Part shown: piece after piece, positions 11,062 to 21,910 of the stretch
Layout: the number at the start of each line of letters is the position of its first letter
Position numbering within the stretch: position 1 is the first letter of the stretch
DNA from: Mariannaea sp. PMI_226
Lineage: Eukaryota > Ascomycota > Sordariomycetes > Hypocreales > Nectriaceae
Direction: 5' to 3'
Length of the DNA: 64,000 bases
Assembly: GCA_024336345.1 (NCBI GenBank)
Contig: JANFOG010000003.1
Coordinates: 3,106,501-3,170,500 of the forward strand
Translations under genes and position numbers: made by a program
The notes under the pieces: model-generated
The model's input: the letters and a program-made list of their open reading frames with translations, nothing else
Database searches by the model: none
What the model was told of the DNA's origin: nothing

Positions 11062-13013
11062 ATGTCTTCACGCGACGATGCGTCCCAAGGCGCATCTCCT
11101 CCCTCCTACGACCCTCCTCCTACCGGCGCGCCTCCGACGTACGCGAGCTTCTCCCCCGTGACACTTCATGGAAACACTCCATCCAAATCCTCCCGTACCT
11201 CGACCATTCTCGTCCACCAAAAGAGCCCACTCCTCCTTGCCACTCCTCCTCAGATCACGCGCGCCCTCGCCTATAGCCATCCGTTCTTGCTCCCGTTAAA
11301 TAGTCTAGCAGGGCTTTTGACTTGGAGCACTGGAGACCCATGGGAGAGTTTCCTTCTCGTTTGCGCCTTCTGGGCGATCGTTCTTTACGGCGATGTGGTG
11401 GTTACTTGGGCTGGGCCTATCGTAGTGGGCATGGGTCTCATCGCCGGCATGTACGGTCGAAGATATAGTCCTCTGAGTAGCAGCGGCTGGGTTGAACCAC
11501 GAAGTCTATTCCGCGATATTACTTCCAAGAAGGCTGCCCAGAACCTCGGCGACTCTACTCAAGCCAAAGGAGCCAAGGGCACAAGCAACGGCAAAAAGCA
11601 GGCCACCCATAAGAGGGGAAATTCAGAAATCACAAATACAAAACACCAAAAGACATTGGACGAGATAGTCGAGACCCTAAAGGAGTTTACTGGGAGATGT
11701 AATGTTCTTCTTGAGCCGCTGCTGGAGATGACCGACTTCCTCAGCACCCAGCAAACACCCACTAGCGCTACGACGAAACCAGCCCTGACGGTCATCTTCA
11801 TGCGGCTGTTGATCATTACGCCCATGTGGATCGCCCTAACTGTGCCCCCATGGCGAGTTCTTACTACCCGCCGTGTCGTCTTGGTAGGTGGCACCATTGT
11901 CTTAACTTGGCATGCTAGACCCATGCGCGTGGCCAGGGCTATTCTTTGGAGAAGCAGCACAATTAGACGACTAGCTGCAGGAATTACTGGGCTCTACTTC
12001 GAATCTCCCGATAAAAGTCCTGAAATCCAGTTGCAAAAAACTTCTCACAAGACTCCGAACCGTGTTGAGTCGGAGCTCACGAAAGCTTTGCGACGACCCG
12101 GTACTCTTCAAACCAATCATCGAAGATCTACTAGCACGAACAAAACAGCTGGCGTCAAGTTTACATTTATCATCTACGAGAATCAGAGGCGATGGCTCGG
12201 TCTTGGATGGACCAATAGTCTTTTTGCGTATGAACGTCCAGCATGGACCGATGAGCATAGCAACCCAGTTCCCGCCAAGGATGAATTTGAACTGCCCGAA
12301 GTCGAGGACGGCAGCCGTATGGAGTGGCGATGGGTAGAAGGGAGTCGATGGAGAGTTGACGGCGTGCAAGATGAGCAGGCGCCGTTAGACTACGACGGAG
12401 ATGAAGTAAAAAATGGCTGGATATTTTACGATAATAAGGTAAGCAGCTCTAACATGTATCTAGCCTGGTGGATTGTATCGTTGACAAATCTTCGCAGTGG
12501 CAGAACGGCCACCGAGGCCAGGACGGTTGGAGTCGTTGGACGAGGCGGCGGAAGTGGTATCGTGACGCTGAACTGGTCGAGATTGACGAAACCAAGAGAG
12601 CACAGGCTCACGAGCAGCCAGAATCAACGCACAGCCGAAACCTGTCTATGCAAGGATACAAGGCAAACGACGAAAAGATGATACCCACGTCACCCAACTT
12701 GGCTCTCGCGGATCAAACTACTTCGGGGGATTTTAGCACCGATGACGCGAGTTCCCGGGGAGCAACAGACGATGCCCAGTCAGTACTATCGACGTCCTCG
12801 AGATCATTCTTCAGGTCGCCCATGATGCGAAAACGACAAGCTGACAGATCTGTCCCAATCGACAAAGAGCGTACTAGAAGGGCCAGCGACGTTCGCCGCG
12901 AAGACGATACCAGTAGCAGCTTAGGGGCAGAACTGGCTGTGGAGATTCAAAAACAAGGTAAAGAAGGAGGCACCTGGGGCATTGGCGATGAGGCCAGGAT
13001 GAACCTCGAATAA
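11062..13013 (+). CDS. Pex24/dysferlin-domain peroxisomal membrane protein
   Basis: Exons 11062-12438 and 12498-13013 give about 630 residues. A Pro/Ser-rich cytosolic N terminus (1-50) precedes two hydrophobic regions (about 75-140 and 240-290) of the Pex24p membrane domain. A DysF module follows: the N-part contains FIIYENQRRWLGLGW and FAYERPAWTDE, and the C-part contains WRWVEGSRWRVDG, DGWIFYDNKW-like residues and WTRRRKWYRDAELVE. The 59-nt intron falls inside the C-part. The tail (about 490-630) is low complexity and Ser/Arg/Asp-rich. Family members (Pex23/24 and Pex28-32 of yeasts) sit in ER or peroxisome membranes and control peroxisome number and size and ER contacts. Which paralogue this is cannot be decided. 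Start is the first ATG of the long frame, CCAATG-T context. Confidence 0.88.
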
Positions 13014-13800
13014 CATTGACTACACATGTGGAACGTCCACCAAGTGTTCTGTGCTAGTCTGTAGGGTTTCTTGGCGTTTGGGATGTTTTTGTGTTTGATT
13101 ATTTTCCCGCAAACGATTTTTGACTATGATGGGCTCTGCAGAAACATCCCGGCATTGGCAATAGATTCGCCACGAGTAACCAGCGGTTTTGGGAAGGGAG
13201 AACAATGGAGGGAGTGCTCTTGGAACATCGGCATTGGGCGGACACCACCTCTTTTACTTTTTTTTTTTTTGGCATAAAGACGCCATGTAAGACTACGAGA
13301 ACTACATCATCATGAACAATATTTATCACAGCGAGTGGTGTGCGGAACAAAGATTCCCAGAGTATTTGCATACATTTCATTTGCCCTCGCTCGCGTACGA
13401 AGGGACTCATGATCCAGCTCGATGAACACAGTGCAACGTACGCACTCATTTTCAGTAGGAAATTGATTGAAACAGCGGAAGTTTATAGTGTGAGACCGGG
13501 GCTCAAAGACCAATGAGTCGCGGCACAAGAGTATTGTTGTACCCGGTGGGTGCCAGACTGTCCTCGTTCAGCGGCAGTTGTTCGAGGTCATATCGAGACG
13601 TTCAACCGGCTGAGTTTGTCACCCCTGCACAGTCCTCTTCATAAATTATTATTCGTCTTCTCGTCGAAGTTTCGACCCTAACAGAGGTTTGCTTCAGATA
13701 TCTATTAGTTTGTATTGCTTCTGAATGAAATATCCGTTTATTGCCCCTGTTTTCAAATCAGACTGTCAAAAAAAAGAGTTGCCAATTAAACACAACAATA
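13014..13800. other. Intergenic spacer
   Basis: No coding signal. It holds a run of T at 13258-13270 and is presumed to contain the 3' UTR of the peroxin gene and the promoter of the gene at 13801. Confidence 0.5.
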
Positions 13801-15046
13801 ATGAGTTCATTCCCTGCGTATCGCAACCTCCAACCTCGACGAGGGTCCCGCGAAACATCCCGTTCTCTTGACTTTACATCCAGCTTCGCCATGAATTCTC
13901 CGTATTCGACCCAACTGAGCTGTTCTCGCGGATCCCGACGGAATGTGGCTGAGGGTCAAGCCCTTGTTGAGTCTCTGACACCCGGTCCCTTGGTGACACC
14001 TGGCTCGCAGCTTGGCAGCAGATCGCCTGGCGATGTGGGTGATTTTAGTGATATCGCACCGCGGAAGCATTCAATGCCAGCATCACTAACCCCATCAACG
14101 ACGATGACCTCTCCAAGCCAGCCCCTGTTGCCACGAGAGGGTCGTCGGCGCTCAAGTACTATGCTCATATCTCCAGAATCCTTGAACACCGACATTGAGG
14201 GTTACCAAACGTCCGTAGAGCCACGATCTAGCTTGTCTGGGCTTGCCACCCCAGCGTCAACGAGGCCTGGACTCGCTCTTCCTCGCAGCGCGTCGGCAGA
14301 GACCGTCCGAGGGCCGACCACATCGCGCCATTACTTGACACCGCCGCTTACACGGTTCCCGCCGTGGGCAGGGGATTCGGATGGGGATTGCGAATGCGGG
14401 CAGCGAGATCGTGACCGAACGAAGCGCTCTGGCTTGTCCGTTATTGGGGTCGAGGGGAGATGGCTTCTGAACTGTATCATGCATGCCATGGTGTTAGCCA
14501 TGCAGTTCATTGCCACGCTGGTCGTGTTAAGTGCACTGATGTGGATGGCGGTCTGGCAAAAAAGTGACGAAGATGTCGAGTTCTGGGAATGGTAAGTTTG
14601 TCCTTTGAAACTAATGTTGTAATGATCTGATGTGTCTAAATCATCCCTCTAGGCTTTGGCAATTTGCCGAGCCCTCTCTTGTGGGCATACTCCTTGTCTG
14701 CTCTGCGACACTACTCGCCCACGAGGTCAGGATTCTATCCTCAGTGGCTCTACTGTTTCTTCAATGCGCCATTCTCTTCTTGACCACCTTAGCAAGCATC
14801 TTCATGTGGATACGATGTATCGGCGAGTACAACAGCACTGTGAAGGGTCTCTTGATGGGATGCAATGTTCTTATATGGGGGTTGTCGCTTTTTGGTTTCA
14901 TGAGGGCTGTGGTCATCTGGAAAGTTGAGATGGAGATGGATGAGGAGAGAATGCCGCAGTACGGTGGTCGGGAGCCCCAGAGGGTATCTTACGGCACGTT
15001 TGTGCCCTGGTATGAGTCCTTTCGTGATCCTCAGGATTCCTCGTAA
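13801..15046 (+). CDS. Four-helix membrane protein of unknown function
   Basis: Exons 13801-14591 and 14653-15046 join through a W codon to about 394 residues. Residues 1-220 are disordered and rich in Ser, Pro, Arg and Thr (many SP and TP dipeptides), which suggests a phosphorylated cytosolic tail. Four hydrophobic segments follow: near CIMHAMVLAMQFIATLVVLS, SLVGILLVCSATLLAHE, ALLFLQCAILFLTTLASIFM and GCNVLIWGLSLFGFMRAVV. A short acidic and Tyr-containing C terminus ends the protein. The first in-frame ATG was taken, although the frame stays open upstream without one. I recognise no family. It may be a Sordariomycete-specific membrane protein; confidence is in the gene structure, not the function. 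Confidence 0.72.
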
Positions 15047-15426
15047 AGAATTGACCTAGCAGAAGAAGGGAATTGCATAGGTCATCGTTAATCACTCTTC
15101 TCGATGGCACTGGATTCTTTTTGGCAGATTGAGAAAGGAGGAGATGTGGTTCTAGTGATGGCAATGGATTAGGAGACACGGGACTACAGTATGACATAAA
15201 AGCCTGATTTGTGCAAATGGTTGACAGACTGAGCAGTCTCAATTATATGGATGCATGTAATACGAATGGATAGAATCATTCACGGGCCAGAGAAAATGGA
15301 GAATAATGAACGCTGTGACCGGTCTATAAATCCATACGTTATATGATCACCGCTGCGCTGTATCCAATGTGCAAGACAAAATTCAAGCAGGAACTCTTTC
15401 CAAGAGTGAACCCCCAAGGATCACCT
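15047..15426. other. Convergent 3' spacer
   Basis: Space between two genes that end towards each other (plus gene ends 15046, minus gene ends 15427). It presumably holds both 3' UTRs. Nothing else seen. Confidence 0.6.
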
Positions 15427-16164
15427 TTACGGCCCCCGGGTTCTCATGAACAGATTTGATGGCCGTTTACGATCCGCAAACTCCGGGTCGACATCGTAGA
15501 CTATGTGCTCCTGTGGCTGGAAACCCAACTTCTGATAGACGCCTCTGCCCATACTTGACGCCTCCGTGATGGCTTCAAGCCCGCCCCTACGTACAGCCTC
15601 GTCGAGACCCCACTGCACTAGCTGCTTCGCGATGCCCCTTCGTTGGTAGGCAGGGTCAACAGCACACATGTCCAGCACCATGACTGCGGGCTGCGACGTA
15701 GTTGCAATTTCCTTGATGAGCTGCACGCGGCGTGAGTGCAGGGACCGGTCCAGCTGGCCGGCGTAGCGCTGCGCAGCCTCATCCTCGGGGTAGAGCTCTT
15801 GGAGATCCTGGGCGGAGCGAGGAGCTTGCGGGTCTCCGTGGCCCTCGACCGCCGACGCCTGGACCCAGATGGCGCTGCCTACGAGGACTCGCTCTCCCGG
15901 CCTCGCGGGGTCCGGAAGGGTCGCCTTGAGGAAGACGGTGTTCGGGTTACCCTTGTTGTCGTTCTCGATTCCAGCCCAGCGCTTGACAAAGCCCTGGGCG
16001 GCGCGCGTCTTGCCCTCTGGGGTGTCCCAGCCGGGGTTCATGTGCATCCAGATTCCATCCTGAGTCTGGGTACCGAAGGCCTCGTTTGCGCAGAGGAAGC
16101 TATCAATCACGTCCTGTTCGGTGGTACAGAGCTCAACCAGGAGATCGGAGTTGTTTTGAGCCAT
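15427..16164 (-). CDS. GNAT-family N-acetyltransferase
   Basis: Intronless, 245 residues. The acetyl-CoA binding motif A is clear in the second half: VMVLDMCAVDPAYQRRGIAK, with the Q-x-x-G-x-A pyrophosphate loop, followed by helix residues QLVQWGLDEA. Motif B-like YQKLGFQPQEHIVYDV comes near the C terminus. The N-terminal half is a variable substrate-binding lobe with TQDGIWMHMNPGWDTPEG. This arrangement is typical of fungal GNAT proteins that acetylate small amines or drugs, but the substrate is unknown. No targeting signal, so cytosolic. The start ATG at 16162-16164 sits in an A-rich leader. G+C-rich codon use explains an antisense open frame over it. Confidence 0.9.
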   Translation of the reverse strand: MAQNNSDLLVELCTTEQDVIDSFLCANEAFGTQTQDGIWMHMNPGWDTPEGKTRAAQGFVKRWAGIENDNKGNPNTVFLKATLPDPARPGERVLVGSAIWVQASAVEGHGDPQAPRSAQDLQELYPEDEAAQRYAGQLDRSLHSRRVQLIKEIATTSQPAVMVLDMCAVDPAYQRRGIAKQLVQWGLDEAVRRGGLEAITEASSMGRGVYQKLGFQPQEHIVYDVDPEFADRKRPSNLFMRTRGP

Positions 16165-16347
16165 GGTGAAGAAAAGAAAACAAACTGACGGTTTGCTTAT
16201 AAATCTCGTTTTTGGTTGCGGTTTGGTGATGTTGCTTCAAGTGCGGGTGCGCCGAGGTGAATAAGAGGGATACAATTCAACTCAATTCCAGCTCCGCAAA
16301 GAACAAACTAGCTAGTTAATAAGTTATTACAATGACTACACGTATCG

Positions 16348-16572
16348 TCAGCATCCACCTTTGGGCTTGACTTCGGCCTCCACATCAGCTTTCGCATTGA
16401 ACTCCTCGAAGAGCTCAGGTGTCGTGTCTTGGCTAAAATAAAGACACCAGGAAAGTCGGCCCTTATGAAGCGGGGTTGCGTCAACTTTCTCCACCTCCTC
16501 ATCAATCACCCCTCGTGAGAAATCCTGATTGCGGTGCGACTGAAGCAGGGCTCTTGAATCCGGGAATATGGT
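16348..16572 (-). CDS. Possible terminal exon of a small unknown gene
   Basis: A 75-codon frame on the minus strand opens right after a plausible acceptor (pyrimidine-rich TTTCTTTCTTCTGCAAG) and ends in a TGA. It encodes an acidic, amphipathic-looking stretch including VIDEEVEKVDATPLHKG and PELFEEFNAKADVEAEV, finishing in KPKGGC. The amino acid use looks coding, but I could not find an upstream exon that joins in phase. Candidate exons lie near 16690-16861. Function unknown, low confidence. Confidence 0.3.
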   Translation of the reverse strand, partial: TIFPDSRALLQSHRNQDFSRGVIDEEVEKVDATPLHKGRLSWCLYFSQDTTPELFEEFNAKADVEAEVKPKGGC

Positions 16573-17720
16573 CTTGCAGAAGAAAGAAATGTGACTGTCA
16601 ATAAAATGGCAACAAAACAAAGCCATCAGAGAGTTGGTTTTCCTTGCTCATCATTGTATGGAACAATGTCCATAGCTTTCAGGCTCTTTGTTTGGAGGAC
16701 TCACCCAATGACTGTTGGGTACCGTTAAACAGGGTGCTCATGTTGAGCAGCTGAACAACAAAGGACAATCCCATACAGATCCGGAAGAATGAACCCAACC
16801 AAGGCCGGCTACTGGAATGTTGAAATGTCAGAATGAGCGAGCGATATAAGAATGGTTGCAAAGAAGCTTCCTTGTCTTCAAAGTATGGTTCGACTTGGGC
16901 TGAGTGCGAACTGCTCTGATGAGATACGAAATGTGACGCTCAACGGATGTTAGCAGTGCAATACAACCTGTAATAAAACGAATATAACCTTGGGAGAGCC
17001 ACACAGAATAAATGGTTCTTATTTGTAAATATCTCCTCAGCTATCTGCATCTTTATCATGGTTGGTTCGTCTCAAGCCCTGCACGATTGAGCCCCTGTTA
17101 ACCTCCTATGAATCTACCAAGACGATGGGTTGTACATAAATATCATTACCAGAGCGACCATATAATTGCCCATAGATTTAATATGTAACGCTGCTATGGC
17201 CAATCTTTGGATAGCAAGGAACTACATTTATCTACTTTTGGTATCACAATACAAACAAGTGCTCCAGATCTGACCTGACTCGTAAAAAGTATAGAAACTC
17301 ATCATAGAACTTCAGCCATTACATATGGAGAGAAAATATGTATCTGATAAACGTGTAAATACAATCACATTCATATGACATCACATCATGCTGCCCTTTA
17401 TTAGGTGAGTGCTGATCAGACTTGTATCATATTGATGGGAAAACGTTTTATTCCAAAGATGGGCTAAAAGCGTCTATCAATAAGACCCCGTGAATTGTTC
17501 CAAAAGCAAAAGCTTGGGGAATTCCTCCTGGTATCCCATAAATCCAGATTTCGTTCGTGTCGTAAACTTCATCAACAAAAACTTCCTCAACTTCTCAGAG
17601 TAAGAGTGAGGTAGAAACGTGACAAGTGCCACAAAAAGCATTCATCTCAAACAAGTTGTGTCGGTCACATTGGCCTTGTTGTTGAGAGAAAGGGGATAGA
17701 GAGAGAGGGAGAGAGACTGC
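16573..17720. other. AT-rich intergenic stretch
   Basis: Mostly AT-rich sequence without coding frames, apart from possible upstream exon material of the small gene noted at 16348-16572. The right end is the 3' flank of the metallothionein gene, with a GAGAG run at 17690-17715. Confidence 0.45.
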
Positions 17721-17907
17721 TTATTTGCAGCCAGAGCAAGAGCCTGAGATAAACGGTCAGTTTTCGCAATCTAGGAAAAGGAGGAGACCTCTGAAGACTG
17801 GAGACAGAGAAATGAAATGAAAGGAGGGAAAGGCTCGGGAGGGGTAACTCACAGGAGGACCCGCAGTTGCAGGAAGAAGCACCGGAGCAGCCACAGTTGC
17901 CAGACAT
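17721..17907 (-). CDS. Copper metallothionein (Neurospora type)
   Basis: Two small exons, 17853-17907 and 17721-17743, separated by a 109-nt intron with GTGAGT donor and CTCAG acceptor, encode only 25 residues with seven cysteines. The first exon gives MSGNCGCSGASSCNCGSS, and the second completes a CSCSGC end before Lys and stop. The Cys-x-Cys spacing CGCSGASSCNCGS...CSCS is nearly that of the 25-26 residue copper metallothionein of Neurospora crassa. Such proteins chelate Cu(I) through thiolates in the cytosol and buffer or detoxify copper. In the family, transcription is copper-induced; here a TATA box lies upstream (18048-18055). Both exons are below usual ORF cut-offs. The splice join creates a Cys codon, which strongly supports the model. 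Confidence 0.93.
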
Positions 17908-20499
17908 TTTGATGAGGTTTTGAGGGTGTAAAATAGGTAAAAACCTGGAGAGTAAGTAGTTGTAAAAGGAAGCGAAGAATAGGTTATTGATTGATGTTCT
18001 AAGCAAGATGAAAGATTACTTCTCCTTGCAGGATCCTACCCCGCCCTTATATAGACGGGCCAAGCCAAGCCTACAAGCGGGCTCGGAGCAATGCGGGCTT
18101 TGTGCCTGGCTGCGGGCTGCGGGTTTTGTGCTTCCATACAGAAGATGCCTCCCGGCCCCACCACTTGAGCTGGAAGAAGGGGGGGGCTCCATGAGTTGGA
18201 TCATTGGATGGCCTGTCAGTCACCAGTAAGCTTTTGAGTGATTTCGGCTAGCCTCTTGAACAAGTGTTTACGGGTAGCACTGGAGTCACAACACATAGTC
18301 CTCGTGATGAGGCAGCTCTGCTGCGCAGTCTGTGTGTACTACGTAAACTATGTGTATGTGGGTGGGTGGTTCGAGATGGTTCGAGATAACGGATCAGCGG
18401 CGATCGCGATCGGTCTCAACGATTCTTAGTAACTCTCTACCATAGTAGCATAGACAAATGACAAACAGAGGAGGCAAAACCGGGCAGGGCCGTGACACAG
18501 TTGAGGTTCGACAAGCCAACTACCGAACACGCCATCTATACTATTCCGTACCGCTTGGATTTAACACCTGACTGCATATATACATTGTCTATGTACTCGT
18601 ATTAGTGATCGATAAGTAGCCAAGTGCCAAGATCAGAGCGATGGTCCGCCAAAAGAGCGCAACAAGCTCCCGCTGTGTGCCACCTTTGGTCGGCATCTTA
18701 TGGTTACAGTGCTTGGTGGAGTGTATGGAGTGTGCGGGCATGATGCCATCCATGGATCAGCACCAATAAACATACAAAGCAAACGAGACAGATGCGCAAC
18801 TTGCTCAAATGTTCTCTGAGAGACTTGGTCTGACAGGACAGTGCACTTTCGTGTTGACCTGCAGAACAGATGCAGACAAATGGTAGTGCATACCGTATGC
18901 GTGAAAGAATGCATGCACCAGGCACCAGGGCTCAAATGGAGCGAAACATTGAACCCGCCCAAGCGCAGCCACTCTGAGACGCACAGATCCCTCGGGCCCA
19001 TGGAGGTGTGGTCCCCTTGTTTGTTGACGAGGTTGCCGACATAAAAAAAGATGTGCGCATGCATAGTCGCCCCCGCTCTCTAGGCCATCCAAAGACTATC
19101 CAAAGACCAGCCAAAGGGAGGGCGACGTTAGTATCCGACGAAATCCGGGGTCTTGAGGCGTTCTGTTCCTGGAGATTTGTGATTACGCCGCGTCTTTTAC
19201 ATAGTATGCCCGAGTTTCCAGCCTTATGAATCATTTTGACTTTGGCTTACAAAATAAAATTGATGGCTCATGCCTACTAAAATACGCCACCCCCAAATCG
19301 CTAGGTCGTCGGCCTCAGTGCTGGCGGTTGTTCTTTTTGTGGAAATGATGTAAGCTGATCTGGGAAGATGGTGAGCATGGTGATAAGGGTTCGACCAGCT
19401 CAATTGGAATAAATGGCGGGAAAATAATAATGACAATAATAAAAATAATAAAAAAATAACATAGACTACCCATGTATTGTCATATCAAGCCCAAAACACA
19501 TAGCAAGTGCTTCGTGACATCTACAAGGTTCAAGTGGCATGATATCTCTTGGCTAGGAGACATTTGTAAAACAGCACCTAAAACAAGGCCTTCGGCCAAA
19601 AGCTCACTCACACAACCTGAGCTGGGATGAAACAAGCCTCAACCAGAAAATGGAACACCACCGAGGCAAGGCACGGACTGACAGAGCTCGTCCTTAATTC
19701 TGAGCTTTGAGCGACTGGAACCAATTACTACAAAAACGTAACTCAACCCTATCTCAGTGGGACACGCACAAGAATCCGATATACAAAGGCATCCCTTTCA
19801 TACCTACCTACAAACCAATTCGATCTCCATCGCAGAGCCAAGCTGATGCCCAATTCTTGAATCTTTCCTTCATTTGGAACAAATTCTCAAGCTTCACTCA
19901 CCCACCCCATCTCATATAATGGAAAAGTCATCTCAGTCTAAACGGAGCAAAGGACGAAAGACTCGCCGACCTGGTCACTTCACCAACAACGCAAAGGCTG
20001 CTGGCCAGAACCCTCCCCATGCGCATGCCCAAGACATCAATGATCCCGCTGCCAGGCAGCAGATGAAGCAGACTATCGCGACTATTCTCATCACAAACCC
20101 AGTCAACCCCATACCTTTCCCCCTTCCAGTCCCTTTGGGGTTGACAACCCTCATATTTCCGAGCCAACCTCGACAATAAAGCTTCAGTGAGGACACGATC
20201 ATTATCCTCTCTGCTAGCATACTTTTTACTCGGCAGTTCAACGACCGTGTGATAGCATCAAAGCTCTCGATACGGGTATGCGAAGAAGACAAATAAACGT
20301 CTAGCGACAGGTCGACTTGCACCTGATGGGCACGCAGCTGCAGACGCACATTAGAGTGTTACTACGGCCCTGAGGTATCGGAGAGCTGGGATAAATCTGG
20401 GAGATTCTCTTATAATGTGATTTCGTATTGAGTCAAATATGTTGGACTGATATATACTCTAACAATAACTATTCTACATTGTAACATATCATATCAGTA
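17908..20499. other. Intergenic; metallothionein promoter and one weak ORF
   Basis: The first 300 bases are the 5' flank of the metallothionein gene, with G+C-rich words at 18055-18135. The remainder up to 20499 has no convincing gene. A plus-strand frame from ATG 19919 to 20179 would give about 86 residues, very basic at its start (SKRSKGRKTRR) and Pro-rich at the end. It follows a 5' leader-like AC-rich tract, but it has no recognised domain, so I do not list it as a gene. Confidence 0.45.
18048..18055 (-). promoter_or_regulatory. TATA box of the metallothionein gene
   Basis: On the minus strand the sequence reads CTATATAAGGG about 140 bp before the metallothionein ATG at 17907. The spacing fits a TATA box with a leader of roughly 110 nt and a strong inducible promoter. 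No copper-response element was assigned. Confidence 0.6.
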
Positions 20500-21252
20500 T
20501 CAATCATTAGCTTTCAGTATCCAAATCATTGGTATGACGCAAGAATCAACAATAAATCCCAAACCACTCCAGTGTACCTTATCGTCCTCAAGAATATGCA
20601 TTTGGTCTTTGCATGTAAGATCTAGGATCACATTTCCAGTAGGCTTCGTATCCGCAACCGGAGGCGCTCCTGCTCTCGAATTAAATTCATCTGCTTCCCT
20701 CAGCGCCTTGACATATCGTGCCAAATCCGAGGCGCATTCTCGACATGTCCACACGTCAGTTCTTGAGAGGCACGCACCCGTTGCTGCGTTGCGATGAACT
20801 GCGCCGTAGATCAACGTACGCAAGTGGCTCTCCAACTCAGACCATCTTACATCGCGTTCTCGGATAAATTGAGGGCCATTACAGATTCGAGGTTTTTGTC
20901 TAGGTTCCTCGCTCTTTTCCGCTGTAGACTTTATCCCTTTTCCTTTCTGCTCCATGACCTTGGATTCCATGTATTTCCGCTTCACCGTTCTCCTGGGCTG
21001 AACCCGGGTTGGTTTGAGGGGCTTCTTATCCGGCCTGATGGGGCAATGTTGAAGGCGATCGCTCGTACCTTGTAGGGGCACATCTTGCTGGATCATAGTT
21101 GAGGGATATTTATTGTAGTATTCTTTTGCAAAGGCAAGGAAATGGCTCAGACAGAGTGGCGTCTCCCAAGGTATAGCGATGTGTTCCAGTTGGTCAGTCA
21201 TGATGTAGGTGATTTGGCCTTCCTGAGTTTTTGGCAATTGATTTCTCGACAT
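20500..21252 (-). CDS. Hypothetical protein, 250 residues
   Basis: A single open frame with ATG at 21250-21252. The middle is basic and low complexity (PRRTVKRKYMESK, KGKGIKSTAEKSEEPRQK) and may be a nuclear localisation or disordered region. The second half looks folded, with WSELESHLRTLIYGAVHRNA, a WTCRECASDLARYV segment with a single C-x-x-C pair, and a hydrophobic end. I recognise no family. Neighbouring codon use is less G+C-biased than in housekeeping genes of this window, consistent with a fast-evolving or lineage-specific gene. Introns could be hidden at the 3' end. Confidence 0.5.
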   Translation of the reverse strand: MSRNQLPKTQEGQITYIMTDQLEHIAIPWETPLCLSHFLAFAKEYYNKYPSTMIQQDVPLQGTSDRLQHCPIRPDKKPLKPTRVQPRRTVKRKYMESKVMEQKGKGIKSTAEKSEEPRQKPRICNGPQFIRERDVRWSELESHLRTLIYGAVHRNAATGACLSRTDVWTCRECASDLARYVKALREADEFNSRAGAPPVADTKPTGNVILDLTCKDQMHILEDDKVHWSGLGFIVDSCVIPMIWILKAND

Positions 21253-21910
21253 GAAATTTCCTGTTTACATAATGAAATCAGAGGAAATTTATAATCTAGG
21301 TGAATCTCGAATTTTTCTTTTCCATTATGCTGCCTCCTGTTCAGCGGAGGTGTTGATTGGTGATGAGGATGGTTTGTTCAGCAGCTCCTTTGTCTCCCAC
21401 ATAGTAAAGCCTAGTTCTATTTGTATGAACAAAGGCAGCCTTGATTAAACACAGTGGTACTTAATTTCTTGTTCTCCGGATACCGGTTGCGTTTTTTTTT
21501 TCATCCTACATATCGTAATACTACAATAACCATATTCAGTCCTCTACATGGGGAGTCCAAGAGTGCTGTGTATTATATATATTCCCAGGCACCCTACAGT
21601 TCAACTTCAAGGAACTTGAAGGCACTATAAATGCTAGCAGCTATTTAACTATGGAAGCTAGATGTATCACTTTATTACATATTCCGTCCTATATTCTAAA
21701 TTGTATTGAAGCCAGCGGATGTTCCCAAGGTGGTCGTAAAGCATTGAGAAATGGCAATATTCAGAGCATCCCTAGAGAACGGGGAGTCTGCTCATCTTTT
21801 TCGCTCGGTCTGATACTGGCGACTATCCTCGTACGCCCATCCACCCTAATGCCTCGCCTCAGCTAATATATCCCTTCAGTCACAATTTTCAAGTCAATGC
21901 CAGCCAAGTA
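21253..21910. other. Intergenic spacer
   Basis: AT-rich DNA between two minus-strand genes. It would hold the 3' UTR of the oxidase and the promoter of the hypothetical gene. No further features seen. Confidence 0.5.

Noticed and set aside
10688..11161. 157-codon plus-strand frame overlapping the peroxin start
   Set aside because: It translates the pyrimidine-rich leader in another frame; low complexity and incompatible with the well-supported peroxin frame.
15736..16188. 150-codon plus-strand frame
   Set aside because: Antisense to the GNAT gene, explained by codon bias.
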